Numbered from the stretch's first letter, positions 47,688 to 56,479 are shown. The stretch: DNA of 64,000 bases from CAYYYG01 sp964490875 (GCA_964490875.1 CAZBEF010000003.1:76912-140911), one strand, 5' to 3'. The notes: a model not told the origin generated them from the sequence alone. Made by a program: numbers and translations.

Positions 47688-48737
47688 ATGATTGGACACC
47701 TAATTCTTGAAGACGGCACAAAACTCGAAGGCCGATCTTTTGGACATGAATCATCCATCGCCGGCGAAGTTGTCTTTACAACCGGAATGGTCGGCTACCC
47801 CGAAAGCCTTACCGATCCTTCATACGCCGGCCAGATTTTAGTGATGACATATCCATTGGTCGGAAATTATGGCGTCCAATCTTCGGCCACGTGGGAATCA
47901 GCGCGAATCTGGGCGTCCGGTTTAATTGTCTCTTCGTACATTGATACACCTTCGCATTTCGCAAGCGAACAGTCTTTGTCAACCTGGCTGAAAAAAGAAA
48001 AAATTCCTGCTCTTGAAATTAAAGACACCCGGTTTCTGGCCAAAAAAATCCGGACGGAAGGAGTTATGAAAGGAAAGATTGTTGTAGGGAAAGACATCGC
48101 CTTCAAAGATTCGATGGCAGAAAATCTGGTCGCCCGGGTTTCTATGGGAGGAAAAAATCAAAAACCAGTCGTAATCGGATCGGGGAAGAAAACGGTTGTT
48201 GTTGTCGACTGCGGAGTGAAGAATAATACGATCAGAAATTTTTTACGGCGCGGCTGGAACGTTATTCGGGTTCCATGGAATTATGATCCGTTTAAAAATA
48301 ATCTGAAATTTGATGCATTGTTTATTTCAAACGGCCCCGGCGATCCGAAAACTGTTACGCCAACTGTTGCAACCGTTAAAACAGCGCTCGAAAATAAAGT
48401 GCCAATTTTTGGAATTTGTTTGGGGAATCAGGTTTTGGCATTAGCCGGAGGAGGGGATACTTACAAACTCAAATTTGGTCATCGTAGTCAAAATCAACCA
48501 TGTCTGATGGCGGAAAGTCCGCGTTGTTTCCTCACCACACAAAATCACGGCTACGCAGTGGGTGAAATTCCCAAAGGATTTAAGACCTGGTTTACCAATG
48601 CCAACGACGGCACAAACGAAGGTATTATTCATACAAAATATCCATTTATGTCAGTGCAGTTTCATCCGGAATCGTTCCCGGGACCATTAGATACCGAATG
48701 GATTTTTGATTATTTTTTGGAAAAGGTAAAGAAATAA
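47688..48737 (+). CDS. carA: Carbamoyl-phosphate synthase small (glutaminase) subunit
   Basis: A 349-aa protein. N-terminal domain with LEDGTKLEGRSFGHES, then a class I amidotransferase with the nucleophile Cys in PIFGICLGNQVLALAGG and the His-Glu pair in VQFHPESFPGP. It hydrolyses glutamine and channels ammonia to CarB. Its TAA is directly followed by the DUF559 element, which separates it from carB. Confidence 0.96.
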   Translation: MIGHLILEDGTKLEGRSFGHESSIAGEVVFTTGMVGYPESLTDPSYAGQILVMTYPLVGNYGVQSSATWESARIWASGLIVSSYIDTPSHFASEQSLSTWLKKEKIPALEIKDTRFLAKKIRTEGVMKGKIVVGKDIAFKDSMAENLVARVSMGGKNQKPVVIGSGKKTVVVVDCGVKNNTIRNFLRRGWNVIRVPWNYDPFKNNLKFDALFISNGPGDPKTVTPTVATVKTALENKVPIFGICLGNQVLALAGGGDTYKLKFGHRSQNQPCLMAESPRCFLTTQNHGYAVGEIPKGFKTWFTNANDGTNEGIIHTKYPFMSVQFHPESFPGPLDTEWIFDYFLEKVKK

Positions 48738-48748
48738 ATGTCAAGAAA

Positions 48749-49211
48749 TTCCCCTCTTTTAAGAGGGGTGCCGAGAGTGACTGAGGCGGGGTGTTTTATT
48801 TATATGAGTAATGATTTGAGAGTACCATATAATTCGAAATTAAAGGAGATAGCAAGACAACTAAGAAAAAATGGAACTATGACCGAAGCAATGGTTTGGA
48901 AATATATAAAGAATAAACAGCTAGGAGTAGATTTCAACAGACAAAAACCGTTAGCAGATTATATTGTTGATTTTTATTGCATACCATTAAGACTTGCTAT
49001 AGAAATAGATGGATCAAGTCACGAACTAAAAGATGATTATGACTATAAACGAGAACAAGATCTAAAAAGATTTAATATTCGAATTCTGAGATTTACAGAT
49101 AAACAGGTGAAGGAAAATTTGGAGGGTGTTATATCAAGTATTAAGAAATCAATTCAAAACACCCCGTCTTCCGCGGCAGACGCGGAATCCACCCCTCTTA
49201 AAAGAGGGGAA
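48749..49211 (+). mobile_element. Candidate DUF559 palindromic mobile element R2
   Basis: A 463-bp unit between carA and carB. The left arm (48749-48797) is TTCCCCTCTTTTAAGAGGGG, TG, a variable segment, then CGGGGTGTTTT. The right arm (49156-49211) is its inverted counterpart with a different inner hairpin (TTCCGCGGCAGACGCGGAA). Between the arms is a DUF559 endonuclease gene. The same arms recur at four other sites in the window, two of them inside carB. This is the only copy with a gene, so it may be the autonomous form. Confidence 0.7.
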
Positions 49212-49217
49212 GTTTAA
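48804..49217 (+). CDS. DUF559 (Vsr-like) endonuclease-domain protein
   Basis: 137 aa from MSNDLRVPYNSKLKEIARQL. The DUF559 domain shows LRKNGTMTEAMVWKYIKN, LGVDFNRQKPLADYIVDFYC and LAIEIDGSSHELK, with the DxE-type acidic residues of the restriction-endonuclease-like fold (Vsr relatives). The frame is open from 48738 through the left repeat arm, and its last 18 codons are encoded by the right arm (TPSSAADAESTPLKRGEV). It is likely the nicking or cleaving protein of the flanking repeat element; that role is inferred from position. Confidence 0.85.
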   Translation: MSNDLRVPYNSKLKEIARQLRKNGTMTEAMVWKYIKNKQLGVDFNRQKPLADYIVDFYCIPLRLAIEIDGSSHELKDDYDYKREQDLKRFNIRILRFTDKQVKENLEGVISSIKKSIQNTPSSAADAESTPLKRGEV

Positions 49218-49223
49218 AAATCT

Positions 49224-52200
49224 ATGAAAAACTATAAAAAAATACTCATTCTCGGATCAGGTGCTTTAAAGATCGGCGAGGCCGGAGAGTTTGATTATTC
49301 CGGCAGCCAGGCAATCAAAGCTCTTAAGGAAGATGGAATAAAAACAGTACTTATCAATCCTAACATCGCCACATTTCAAACATCAAAAAACATGGCCGAT
49401 GAGGTGTATTTTCTTCCGGTGAATGAATACTTTATTGAACGGGTTATTGAAAAAGAAAAGCCGGACGGCGTTATTATCTCCTTCGGCGGACAGACGGCTT
49501 TAAACACTGGCATGAAGCTTCATAAAAAAGGCGTTTTCAAAAAGCACGGCGTCACAATCCTCGGTACATCAATTGAATCTGTTATTATCGCCGAAGACCG
49601 GCAGCTTTTCGCCAATCATCTTCGCAAAATCGGATTACCTACACCGCAAAGCACTGCGGCAGAATCACTGGAAGATGCAAAAAAGATTGCTGAACAAATG
49701 GGCTTTCCGCTTATGATCCGTGCTGGTTACACACTTGGCGGCCAGAAGTCGGGCGTCGTTTTCAACATGAAAGAGCTTCAGAAAAAAGTTTCCGATGCGC
49801 TGGCGTTTGCTCCGCAGGTTTTAGTTGAAAAATATCTTCACCATTTTAAAGAAGTTGAGTACGAAGTTGTCCGCGATAAACACGATAACTGTGTAGCTGT
49901 CTGCAACATGGAAAATATGGATCCGTTAGGTATTCATACCGGCGAGTCTATCGTTGTTGCTCCAAGCCAGACACTTACCAATTTTGAATATCATTTCCTT
50001 CGCATAAAAGCCATAGAACTCGTCCGAAGTTTGAATATTGTCGGCGAATGTAATGTACAGTTTGCGTTGAATCCTTATCCTTCTAAGAAGTCTCCTCTTT
50101 TAAGAGGAGTACCCCGAAGGGGGGAGGTGTTATCATCACAAAACACCCCGCCTCAGTCACACTCGGCACCCCTCTTAAAAGAGGGGAATGATCAGCAAAT
50201 AGATTATTACATCATAGAACTTAATCCGCGGTTGTCCCGGTCTTCTGCGCTCGCATCAAAGGCCACCGGATACCCATTGGCATATGTTGCGGCAAAACTT
50301 ATTCTGGGAAAATCGTTAACCGATGTCAAAAATCATGTTACCCAAGTTACACAGTCGTGTTTCGAACCGGCATTAGATTATCTTGTCGTTAAAATTCCCC
50401 GCTGGGATTTGGAAAAATTCCAGGGAGTTGAAGAAGTAATCGGCAGCAGCATGAAGTCGGTGGGGGAGATCATGGCAATCGGGCGTTCTTTTGAAGAAGC
50501 AATTCAGAAAGCAGTGCGGATGCTCGATATAGAACGGGAAAGTATTACGGACAATGGCTTTCATTCGAAAGAAGAAGCTTTGGAATATATAAAAAAGCCT
50601 ACACCTAAACGGTTATTTGCATTGTGTGAAGCGCTGCGCCGGGATATTTCTGTTGAAAAAATCTATGAAATCACCGGAATCGATCCATGGTTTCTGCACC
50701 GGCTGAAAAATATCGTTGATGCTGAGACAAATATTTCCCCTCTTTTAAGAGGGGAATCCGGCGAAGCCGGAAGGGGTGTTTCAAATAAAATGTCAACACC
50801 CCGCCTCAGTCACTCTCGGCACCCCTCTTATGAAGAGGGGAATATTCTGGATCATTCAACCCTTCTTAATTTAAAACAGCTTGGATTCTCCGATAAAAAA
50901 ATCGGGTCATTGGTTGGTAAAAAAGGATTGGAAATTAGGGCTCTGCGGAAAAAACTGGGAATTCTGCCATCTGTTTTCCGGATCGATACACTTGCCGGTG
51001 AAGTTCCTGCCAAAACAAATTATCTCTACACTACGTATCATGGATTTCATCATGATGTGGAACCAATCGGTGCAAGCGGCGTCGTTGTCCTTGGCTCGGG
51101 GCCGTACCGTATCGGATCTTCTGTAGAATTCGATTGGTCTTCGGTAAATGCCGCAATGGCTTTGAAAAAATATAAAAAGAAATCAATTGTTATAAACTGC
51201 AACCCGGAAACCGTTTCCACCGACTACGATATGTCGGAGCGGTTATATTTTGAAGAACTTTCGTTTGAACGAGTGGCCGATATTTACGAATTTGAGAATC
51301 CCGATGGCGTAGTCGTATCAGTCGGCGGACAACGGCCGAACAATCTTGCCAAATCATTGTCCACATTCGGATTCCATATTTACGGAACACATGCCGATGA
51401 TATTGATAGGGCAGAGGACCGCAATAAATTTTCTAAATTGTGTGATGATCTAGGAGTTTTCCAACCAGAATGGACCGAGGCCGAAAATCTAAAACAGGCA
51501 GCGGCTTTTGCCGAACGGGTTCATTATCCGGTTCTCATTCGTCCTTCGTATGTTTTATCCGGAAGCGCTATGCGCGTGTGTTTCAACGAAGATGAACTGA
51601 AAAAATATTTGGGAAAGGCGGCAATTGTGAATCAGGAGCATCCGGTCACGATTTCTAAATTTTACGAAAAAGCAAAAGAGATCGAGCTTGACGGCGTATC
51701 TCAGCACGGCGAGATCAAAGTTTTCGCAGTAGCCGAACATATCGAACACGCCGGCGTTCATTCGGGCGATGCAACCATTGTCTATCCGCCTGAACGGATT
51801 TATCTTCGCACACAAAAAAAAGTTATTGATATTGCCAAGCGACTTGCCAAAGGATTAAAAATCACCGGACCATTCAACATTCAATTTTTAGCCAAAGAAG
51901 ACGAAGTGTATGTCATCGAGATTAATCTTAGGGCTTCGCGCAGTTTTCCGTTTATTTCCAAAGCGATCGATGTAAATCTGGCAGAAGTTGCGGTGGATTC
52001 TTTTTTTGGAAAAGCGAAACAGGTGGATATCGAATATCCGGATTATTCAGTAATCAAAAGTTCGCAGTTTTCTTTTGCGCGTCTGGAAGGGGCCGATCCG
52101 ATCCTCAGAGTTGAAATGTCGGCAACCGGCGAAGTGGCCTGTTTCGGAGGAAATTTCCGCCGGGCGCTTATTAAATCCATTTTCGCAACCGGTGTAAATA

Positions 52201-52634
52201 TCCGCGAAAAAACGGCGCTTCTAACTGTCGGCGGCATCGTCAATAAAAAACGGTTTCTCCAGTCGGCGATTGAACTGCAGGAGATGGGCTATACATTGTA
52301 TTCAACATCAAAAACCTACAGTTTTTTGAAGGCGAACGGCATTAACATAAAAAAAGTATTTAAGCTGAACGAAAATAAACATCCAGACGTTGTTGATCTG
52401 ATTAATGACGGTAAAGTTTCGCTGGTCATAAACATCAGCGATAAAGCCGAAGAATCCAAGCGCGACTTTAATTTCTTGGTGTCCGATGGATACCGAATCC
52501 GCCGCGCGGCAATCGATAAGAATATTCCGCTGTTTACCGATCTCCGTCTTGCGGTTTCTTTTATTGATGCAATTTCACACTATAATATGGAAGATCTGGA
52601 TATTAAGTCGTGGAGAGAGTATTTGAAGAAATGA
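49224..52634 (+). CDS. carB: Carbamoyl-phosphate synthase large subunit, carrying two repeat-encoded insertions
   Basis: 1136 aa against about 1070 for the family. Both ATP-grasp halves are intact (GSGALKIGEAGEFDYSGSQA; GSGPYRIGSSVEFDWSSV), followed by the C-terminal MGS-like allosteric domain. The excess length comes from two in-frame insertions, residues about 290-322 and 505-540, both encoded by double-hairpin repeats (each starts SPLLRG). The first lies in the loop before YYIIELNPRLSRSSALASKA, the second in the oligomerisation domain after DPWFLHRLKNIVDAE. Both sites are expected surface loops, so the enzyme is probably active. It makes carbamoyl phosphate for pyrB. Confidence 0.96.
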   Translation: MKNYKKILILGSGALKIGEAGEFDYSGSQAIKALKEDGIKTVLINPNIATFQTSKNMADEVYFLPVNEYFIERVIEKEKPDGVIISFGGQTALNTGMKLHKKGVFKKHGVTILGTSIESVIIAEDRQLFANHLRKIGLPTPQSTAAESLEDAKKIAEQMGFPLMIRAGYTLGGQKSGVVFNMKELQKKVSDALAFAPQVLVEKYLHHFKEVEYEVVRDKHDNCVAVCNMENMDPLGIHTGESIVVAPSQTLTNFEYHFLRIKAIELVRSLNIVGECNVQFALNPYPSKKSPLLRGVPRRGEVLSSQNTPPQSHSAPLLKEGNDQQIDYYIIELNPRLSRSSALASKATGYPLAYVAAKLILGKSLTDVKNHVTQVTQSCFEPALDYLVVKIPRWDLEKFQGVEEVIGSSMKSVGEIMAIGRSFEEAIQKAVRMLDIERESITDNGFHSKEEALEYIKKPTPKRLFALCEALRRDISVEKIYEITGIDPWFLHRLKNIVDAETNISPLLRGESGEAGRGVSNKMSTPRLSHSRHPSYEEGNILDHSTLLNLKQLGFSDKKIGSLVGKKGLEIRALRKKLGILPSVFRIDTLAGEVPAKTNYLYTTYHGFHHDVEPIGASGVVVLGSGPYRIGSSVEFDWSSVNAAMALKKYKKKSIVINCNPETVSTDYDMSERLYFEELSFERVADIYEFENPDGVVVSVGGQRPNNLAKSLSTFGFHIYGTHADDIDRAEDRNKFSKLCDDLGVFQPEWTEAENLKQAAAFAERVHYPVLIRPSYVLSGSAMRVCFNEDELKKYLGKAAIVNQEHPVTISKFYEKAKEIELDGVSQHGEIKVFAVAEHIEHAGVHSGDATIVYPPERIYLRTQKKVIDIAKRLAKGLKITGPFNIQFLAKEDEVYVIEINLRASRSFPFISKAIDVNLAEVAVDSFFGKAKQVDIEYPDYSVIKSSQFSFARLEGADPILRVEMSATGEVACFGGNFRRALIKSIFATGVNIREKTALLTVGGIVNKKRFLQSAIELQEMGYTLYSTSKTYSFLKANGINIKKVFKLNENKHPDVVDLINDGKVSLVINISDKAEESKRDFNFLVSDGYRIRRAAIDKNIPLFTDLRLAVSFIDAISHYNMEDLDIKSWREYLKK
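50088..50188. repeat. Double-hairpin element R3 inside carB
   Basis: Left arm CTCCTCTTTTAAGAGGAG then ACCCCGAAGGGGGGAGGTGTT; right arm 50140-50188, which differs by one base in 49 from the R2 left arm (48749-48797, inverted). Only about 9 bases separate the arms. It adds a multiple of three bases and no stop codon. Confidence 0.9.
50735..50842. repeat. Double-hairpin element R4 inside carB
   Basis: Left arm 50735-50781 with inner hairpin TCCGGCGAAGCCGGA; right arm 50795-50842, again with the CCTCAGTCACTCTCGG inner segment shared with R2 and R3. ATATT stands at both outer edges and may be a target-site duplication. In frame. Confidence 0.9.
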
Positions 52635-52650
52635 ATTATTTTTACGTTCA

Positions 52651-52784
52651 CGTCATTGCGATCCCGACGAAGTCGGGAGAAGCAATCCCATTACCAATAA
52701 TCCGAAGGTTGTAATGGCACGAGTGCCATAACCTTGGGTCTATATTAACGGGATTGCTTCGTCACTACGTTCCTCGCAATGACG
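52651..52784. repeat. CGTCATTGCGA-type inverted-repeat element
   Basis: About 134 bp, starting CGTCATTGCGATCCCGACG and ending TTCCTCGCAATGACG, between carB and pyrC. The core is nearly identical to the 39352-39496 copy. Confidence 0.85.
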
Positions 52785-52795
52785 TTGTTATACAT

Positions 52796-53851
52796 ATGTC
52801 AACACTAAAACTACCAGGGCTCATAGATATTCATGTTCATCTTCGTGATCCGGGGCAGACCCATAAAGAAGATTTTTTCACCGGAACATCGGCCGCACTT
52901 GCCGGCGGATTCACAACCGTTTTCGACATGCCCAATAACCCCGAACCCATAACTACAAAAGCACGGCTTGAAGAAAAAATTCGGAATGCACAAGAGAAAG
53001 CCGTTGTCAATATTGGATTTCATTTTGGCTCGCTTGGCGATAATTTGGAAGAGTTTGAAAAAGTAAAAAATATCGCCTGGGGTTTAAAATTATATCTGAA
53101 TATTACAACCGGCGGATTTATAATCGACGAAAAATATCTCACCAAAATTTATTCGGCCTGGAAAAGTCCGAGGCCTATCTTGCTGCATTCAGAAGAAGAC
53201 ATGATTCAGTCGGTACTCTCTGTCGTCAGAAAGACAAAAAAGCGCTCTCATTTCTGCCATGTTTCCAGCGCACATGAACTTCAACAAATTATTTCAGCAA
53301 AAGAAGAAGGATTGCCAGTAACCTGTGGAGTTTGTCCGCACCATTTATTTTTGTCCGAAGACGATGTAAAACATCTTGGGCCGTATGCGCTTATGAAGCC
53401 GCTTTTAAAATCTAAAAAAGATATTGAATTTTTATGGAAGAATATCCGCTATGTCGACTGCATTGAGTCCGACCACGCGCCGCATACAAAGGAAGAAAAG
53501 GATTCGGCAAAACCGCCGTTCGGAGTTCCCGGCCTGGAGTCAACATTGCCTTTATTATTGACTGCTTCTCACGAAGGCCGTCTTTCACAAGAAGAAATTA
53601 TCAGATTATGTTATGATGGACCAAGAAAAATTTTGAATATTCCCGAAGAAAAACAGACGCATATAGAAGTCGATGCTTCTAGCAAATATGAACTTTCGAA
53701 TGAAAATCTTTTCACCAAATGCGGCTGGACTCCGTTTGCAGGAATGAAAGTATACGGAAAGGTTCAAAGAGTAATTATGAAAGGAAAAAAAGTATTCGAA
53801 GACGGAACACTATTAGTTAGTCCCGGAAGCGGACAAGTGGTAACACCATGA
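52796..53851 (+). CDS. pyrC: Dihydroorotase
   Basis: 351 aa from MSTLKLPGLIDIHVHLRDPG; an open extension upstream runs through the repeat and is rejected. The amidohydrolase metal sites are DIHVHLRDPGQTHKEDF, ILLHSEED, FCHVSSAHEL and DCIESDHAPHTKEEK (catalytic Asp). It closes carbamoyl-aspartate to dihydroorotate. Slightly short for class I dihydroorotases and lacking the usual N-terminal strand domain. Its stop overlaps the pyrD start by 4 bases. Confidence 0.95.
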   Translation: MSTLKLPGLIDIHVHLRDPGQTHKEDFFTGTSAALAGGFTTVFDMPNNPEPITTKARLEEKIRNAQEKAVVNIGFHFGSLGDNLEEFEKVKNIAWGLKLYLNITTGGFIIDEKYLTKIYSAWKSPRPILLHSEEDMIQSVLSVVRKTKKRSHFCHVSSAHELQQIISAKEEGLPVTCGVCPHHLFLSEDDVKHLGPYALMKPLLKSKKDIEFLWKNIRYVDCIESDHAPHTKEEKDSAKPPFGVPGLESTLPLLLTASHEGRLSQEEIIRLCYDGPRKILNIPEEKQTHIEVDASSKYELSNENLFTKCGWTPFAGMKVYGKVQRVIMKGKKVFEDGTLLVSPGSGQVVTP

Positions 53852-54765
53852 TTGATTTATCAGTAAACCTTGCCGGAATCAAATTGCCAAATCCCACAGT
53901 GCTGGCATCGGGGATTATGGGAGTAAGCGCCGCGTCTATGAAATTTGTCGAAAAAAACGGCGCCGGGGCAATAACCTGTAAATCAATCGGCCCGATGGAG
54001 CGGACAGGCCATCACAATCCTACGGTATATGCATGGGAGCACGGAATCACCAATGCTGTCGGGTTATCAAACCCTGGTGTCGATGATTCGCTTCCATATT
54101 TGAAAGAAACAAAAGAACTTTTGCAGATTCCATTATTTATCAGTATCTTCGCCGATAAGGTAGAAAACTTCGTAAAAGTAGCCGAGAAAATTATGGCAAT
54201 TAAACCGGTCATGATCGAGCTGAATCTGTCGTGCCCCAATACCGAAGACGATTTCGGCAGAATGTTTTCGTTAGATCCCAAAATAACAGCGTACGCAGTT
54301 TCTTCGGTAAAAAAAATAAGCGGCAAAACAAAAATATTCGCCAAGTTGAACGCCGATGTTTCCGATATCGTAGAAATCGGCAAAGCGGCAGAACAGGCAG
54401 GAGCGGATGGAATCACGACATCAAACACTTTGTCCAGTTTGATCATCGACATCAGAGTTAAAAAGCCAATTCTAAAAAATAAATTCGGCGGACTTTCGGG
54501 TCCGGCAATAAAACCGCTTGCCATGCGTGCTGTTTATAATCTCTATAAATCTATTAAGATTCCTATTATTGGAACGGGAGGAATAAACACAGGCGAAGAC
54601 GCGATCGAATATATTATGGCCGGCGCAACAGCGGTCGGGATCGGCTCGGGAATTTATTATCGCGGAATAGATATTTTCAAAAAAGTTACGGAAGAAATGC
54701 AGAAGTTTATGAAAGATGAAGGGTATAAAAGTTTAGAAGAAATGCGCGGAATCGCACATCAATAA
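53848..54765 (+). CDS. pyrD: Dihydroorotate dehydrogenase, class 1B catalytic subunit
   Basis: A 305-aa FMN barrel. ASGIMGVSAASMKFV, ELNLSCPNTEDDFG (with the class 1 catalytic Cys), ADGITTSNTLSS and IPIIGTGGINTGEDAIEYI match PyrD. The neighbouring pyrK shows it is the 1B type, which uses NAD+ through an electron-transfer subunit. Coupled to pyrC by an ATGA overlap. Confidence 0.96.
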   Translation: MIDLSVNLAGIKLPNPTVLASGIMGVSAASMKFVEKNGAGAITCKSIGPMERTGHHNPTVYAWEHGITNAVGLSNPGVDDSLPYLKETKELLQIPLFISIFADKVENFVKVAEKIMAIKPVMIELNLSCPNTEDDFGRMFSLDPKITAYAVSSVKKISGKTKIFAKLNADVSDIVEIGKAAEQAGADGITTSNTLSSLIIDIRVKKPILKNKFGGLSGPAIKPLAMRAVYNLYKSIKIPIIGTGGINTGEDAIEYIMAGATAVGIGSGIYYRGIDIFKKVTEEMQKFMKDEGYKSLEEMRGIAHQ

Positions 54766-54771
54766 CCTTTT

Positions 54772-54873
54772 GTCATCCCGACGAAAGTCGGGATCCCATT
54801 ACCGACAGAAAACCTTAATGGGATGCCGAAACAAGCTATAGCACTCAGCGATTAGCTGGGTGTTCGGCATGAC
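54772..54873. repeat. GTCAT-type palindromic repeat
   Basis: GTCATCCCGACGAAAGTCGG at one end and GTTCGGCATGAC at the other, with an inner GGGATCCCATTACC and AATGGGATGCC. Between pyrD and pyrK. Confidence 0.7.
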
Positions 54874-54885
54874 AACAAATACCAT

Positions 54886-55683
54886 ATGACAATTGATAAA
54901 CCGTTAGTATTGCCAATACAAAAAATAGTTCAGGAAAACAGCCGGGTAAAATCATTTTACTTCGACTATCCATTAGTGGGGAAACCCGGACAGTTTGTCA
55001 TGCTCTGGATTCCCGGATTCGACGAACTGCCGTTCGGCATTATAAACAAAAATAATTCTTCATTTATGATTTCTGCGGCAGCAGTGGGCGAAGCTACACA
55101 AGCTCTTCATGCCATGAAAACAGGGGATAAGGTCGGAGTCCGCGGCGCATATGGAACAAGTTTCAGTTTTCCAAAACCGAATGCAAAAGTGGCGATGGTC
55201 GCGGGTGGTTATGGAATGGTGCCGCTTGCATATTTGGCGCAGGAGCTTCGCAAAAAAAATATCAGTGTCGACTTATTTGCCGGCGCACGTACAAAGTCCG
55301 AACTTTTATTTGATACATGGATGGAAGAAATCGGCGTTACTGTCCACCGCGCAACGGATGATGGATCAATCGGCCACAAAGGATTTGTTACCGAACCGTT
55401 TGCAAAGTATGTAGAAACAGCCAAGCCCGATATGGTTTACATAGTGGGTCCGGAGGTGATGGAGAAAAAAATATCAGATATATGCTATAATTTGCGCATA
55501 CCTTTCCAGATATCACTGGAACGGTATATGAAGTGCGGAATCGGGATTTGCGGCCAGTGCTGCGTGGATCCAACCGGCTGGCGGATGTGTGTGGAGGGCC
55601 CGGTTCTGAATCATAGGCAACTAAAATTAATCACCGAATTCGGTGTGTACCACCGCACCGCTTCGGGAAGAATTTTAAAGTAA
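54886..55683 (+). CDS. pyrK: Dihydroorotate dehydrogenase electron-transfer subunit
   Basis: A 265-aa FAD/NAD ferredoxin-reductase fold: KPGQFVMLWIPG, MVAGGYGMVPLAYLAQ and a C-terminal 2Fe-2S site MKCGIGICGQCCVDPTGW followed by RMCVEGP (four Cys). It passes electrons from PyrD to NAD+. A full-length 1B partner for pyrD. Confidence 0.95.
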   Translation: MTIDKPLVLPIQKIVQENSRVKSFYFDYPLVGKPGQFVMLWIPGFDELPFGIINKNNSSFMISAAAVGEATQALHAMKTGDKVGVRGAYGTSFSFPKPNAKVAMVAGGYGMVPLAYLAQELRKKNISVDLFAGARTKSELLFDTWMEEIGVTVHRATDDGSIGHKGFVTEPFAKYVETAKPDMVYIVGPEVMEKKISDICYNLRIPFQISLERYMKCGIGICGQCCVDPTGWRMCVEGPVLNHRQLKLITEFGVYHRTASGRILK

Positions 55684-55685
55684 AT

Positions 55686-56468
55686 ATGTCAAGTAACACT
55701 GAAATACTAAAATTCATGGAGGAGCAGCATATTCAATCACTACATTCCGCTTTGCGTCAATTTGCATTAGAACAGGTTACATTCCATCCCACTATACACG
55801 ACTATCTTATTCTTCCAAGAATAAATAGAGCAGGACATATAGATGCAGTAAGGGAAGCTTATGCTGCTGAAATAGTCTTATATCAGTTTCGACAGCGACT
55901 TATAGAAGCCGGACAGGAAGCATCATTAGATAAAGCATTAATATTAGGTATAGAAAATTCTGGTGTTTCATTTGCGAAAGCGGTACAAAGACAACTAAAG
56001 GGAAGCAGTCTTCTACTAGTACATAAATATGATCAAACGAAGGAAGAAGTTCCATTTAAAGATCCTTATGTTACTAATGGCAGATCTTATAGCGCTCAAG
56101 CAGATAGATTTTTCCGTGTCCCTATTGATGAACTGAAAGATTTACTTGAAGATAGCGGTTCATTATTAATAGTTGATGATGTTATAGCAGAAGGTCATGC
56201 AATGAATACAGTAAATACTAAACTGAGAAAGAATGGCATTTATCCTACTGCAGGCTTTGCGTATTTTTCAAAAATGTGGCAGAATGGTGTACAGGATATT
56301 CAGTCACATGGAATACCAGTTTATTCTGCATTAGAAATAGAGGAAATAGTGGGGGAAGGTAAAGATAGAAGAATTAACATAGCTCCATTTAAAGGTCGTA
56401 CAAGTAATCAATCAATGAATTCTGGTCAACGTGGATTATATTATTGGATTCAGCAGCCACATCCATAA
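55686..56468 (+). CDS. Phosphoribosyltransferase-like protein, orphan member of the pyr cluster
   Basis: A 260-aa protein with a PRPP-binding loop in SLLIVDDVIAEGHAMNTV (two acidic residues, then the loop) and a preceding ALILGIENSGVSFAKAV strand-helix as in type I PRTases. The N-terminal 70 and C-terminal 60 residues are unlike known salvage enzymes. It begins 3 bases after pyrK and precedes pyrE, so it may use a pyrimidine base or regulate the operon. Codons are AT-rich compared with pyrK and pyrE. Confidence 0.75.
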   Translation: MSSNTEILKFMEEQHIQSLHSALRQFALEQVTFHPTIHDYLILPRINRAGHIDAVREAYAAEIVLYQFRQRLIEAGQEASLDKALILGIENSGVSFAKAVQRQLKGSSLLLVHKYDQTKEEVPFKDPYVTNGRSYSAQADRFFRVPIDELKDLLEDSGSLLIVDDVIAEGHAMNTVNTKLRKNGIYPTAGFAYFSKMWQNGVQDIQSHGIPVYSALEIEEIVGEGKDRRINIAPFKGRTSNQSMNSGQRGLYYWIQQPHP

Positions 56469-56479
56469 TTTATTCAATT

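Noticed and set aside
48738..48803. Start of the DUF559 gene at the ATG directly after carA
   Set aside because: The first 22 codons are repeat-arm sequence (SPLLRGVPRV) and the domain homology begins after MSNDLRVPYN; kept only as a possible extension.
49224..52634. carB as a pseudogene or chimeric assembly because of the extra length
   Set aside because: Both insertions are in frame, have exact repeat boundaries, and all catalytic motifs on either side are intact.
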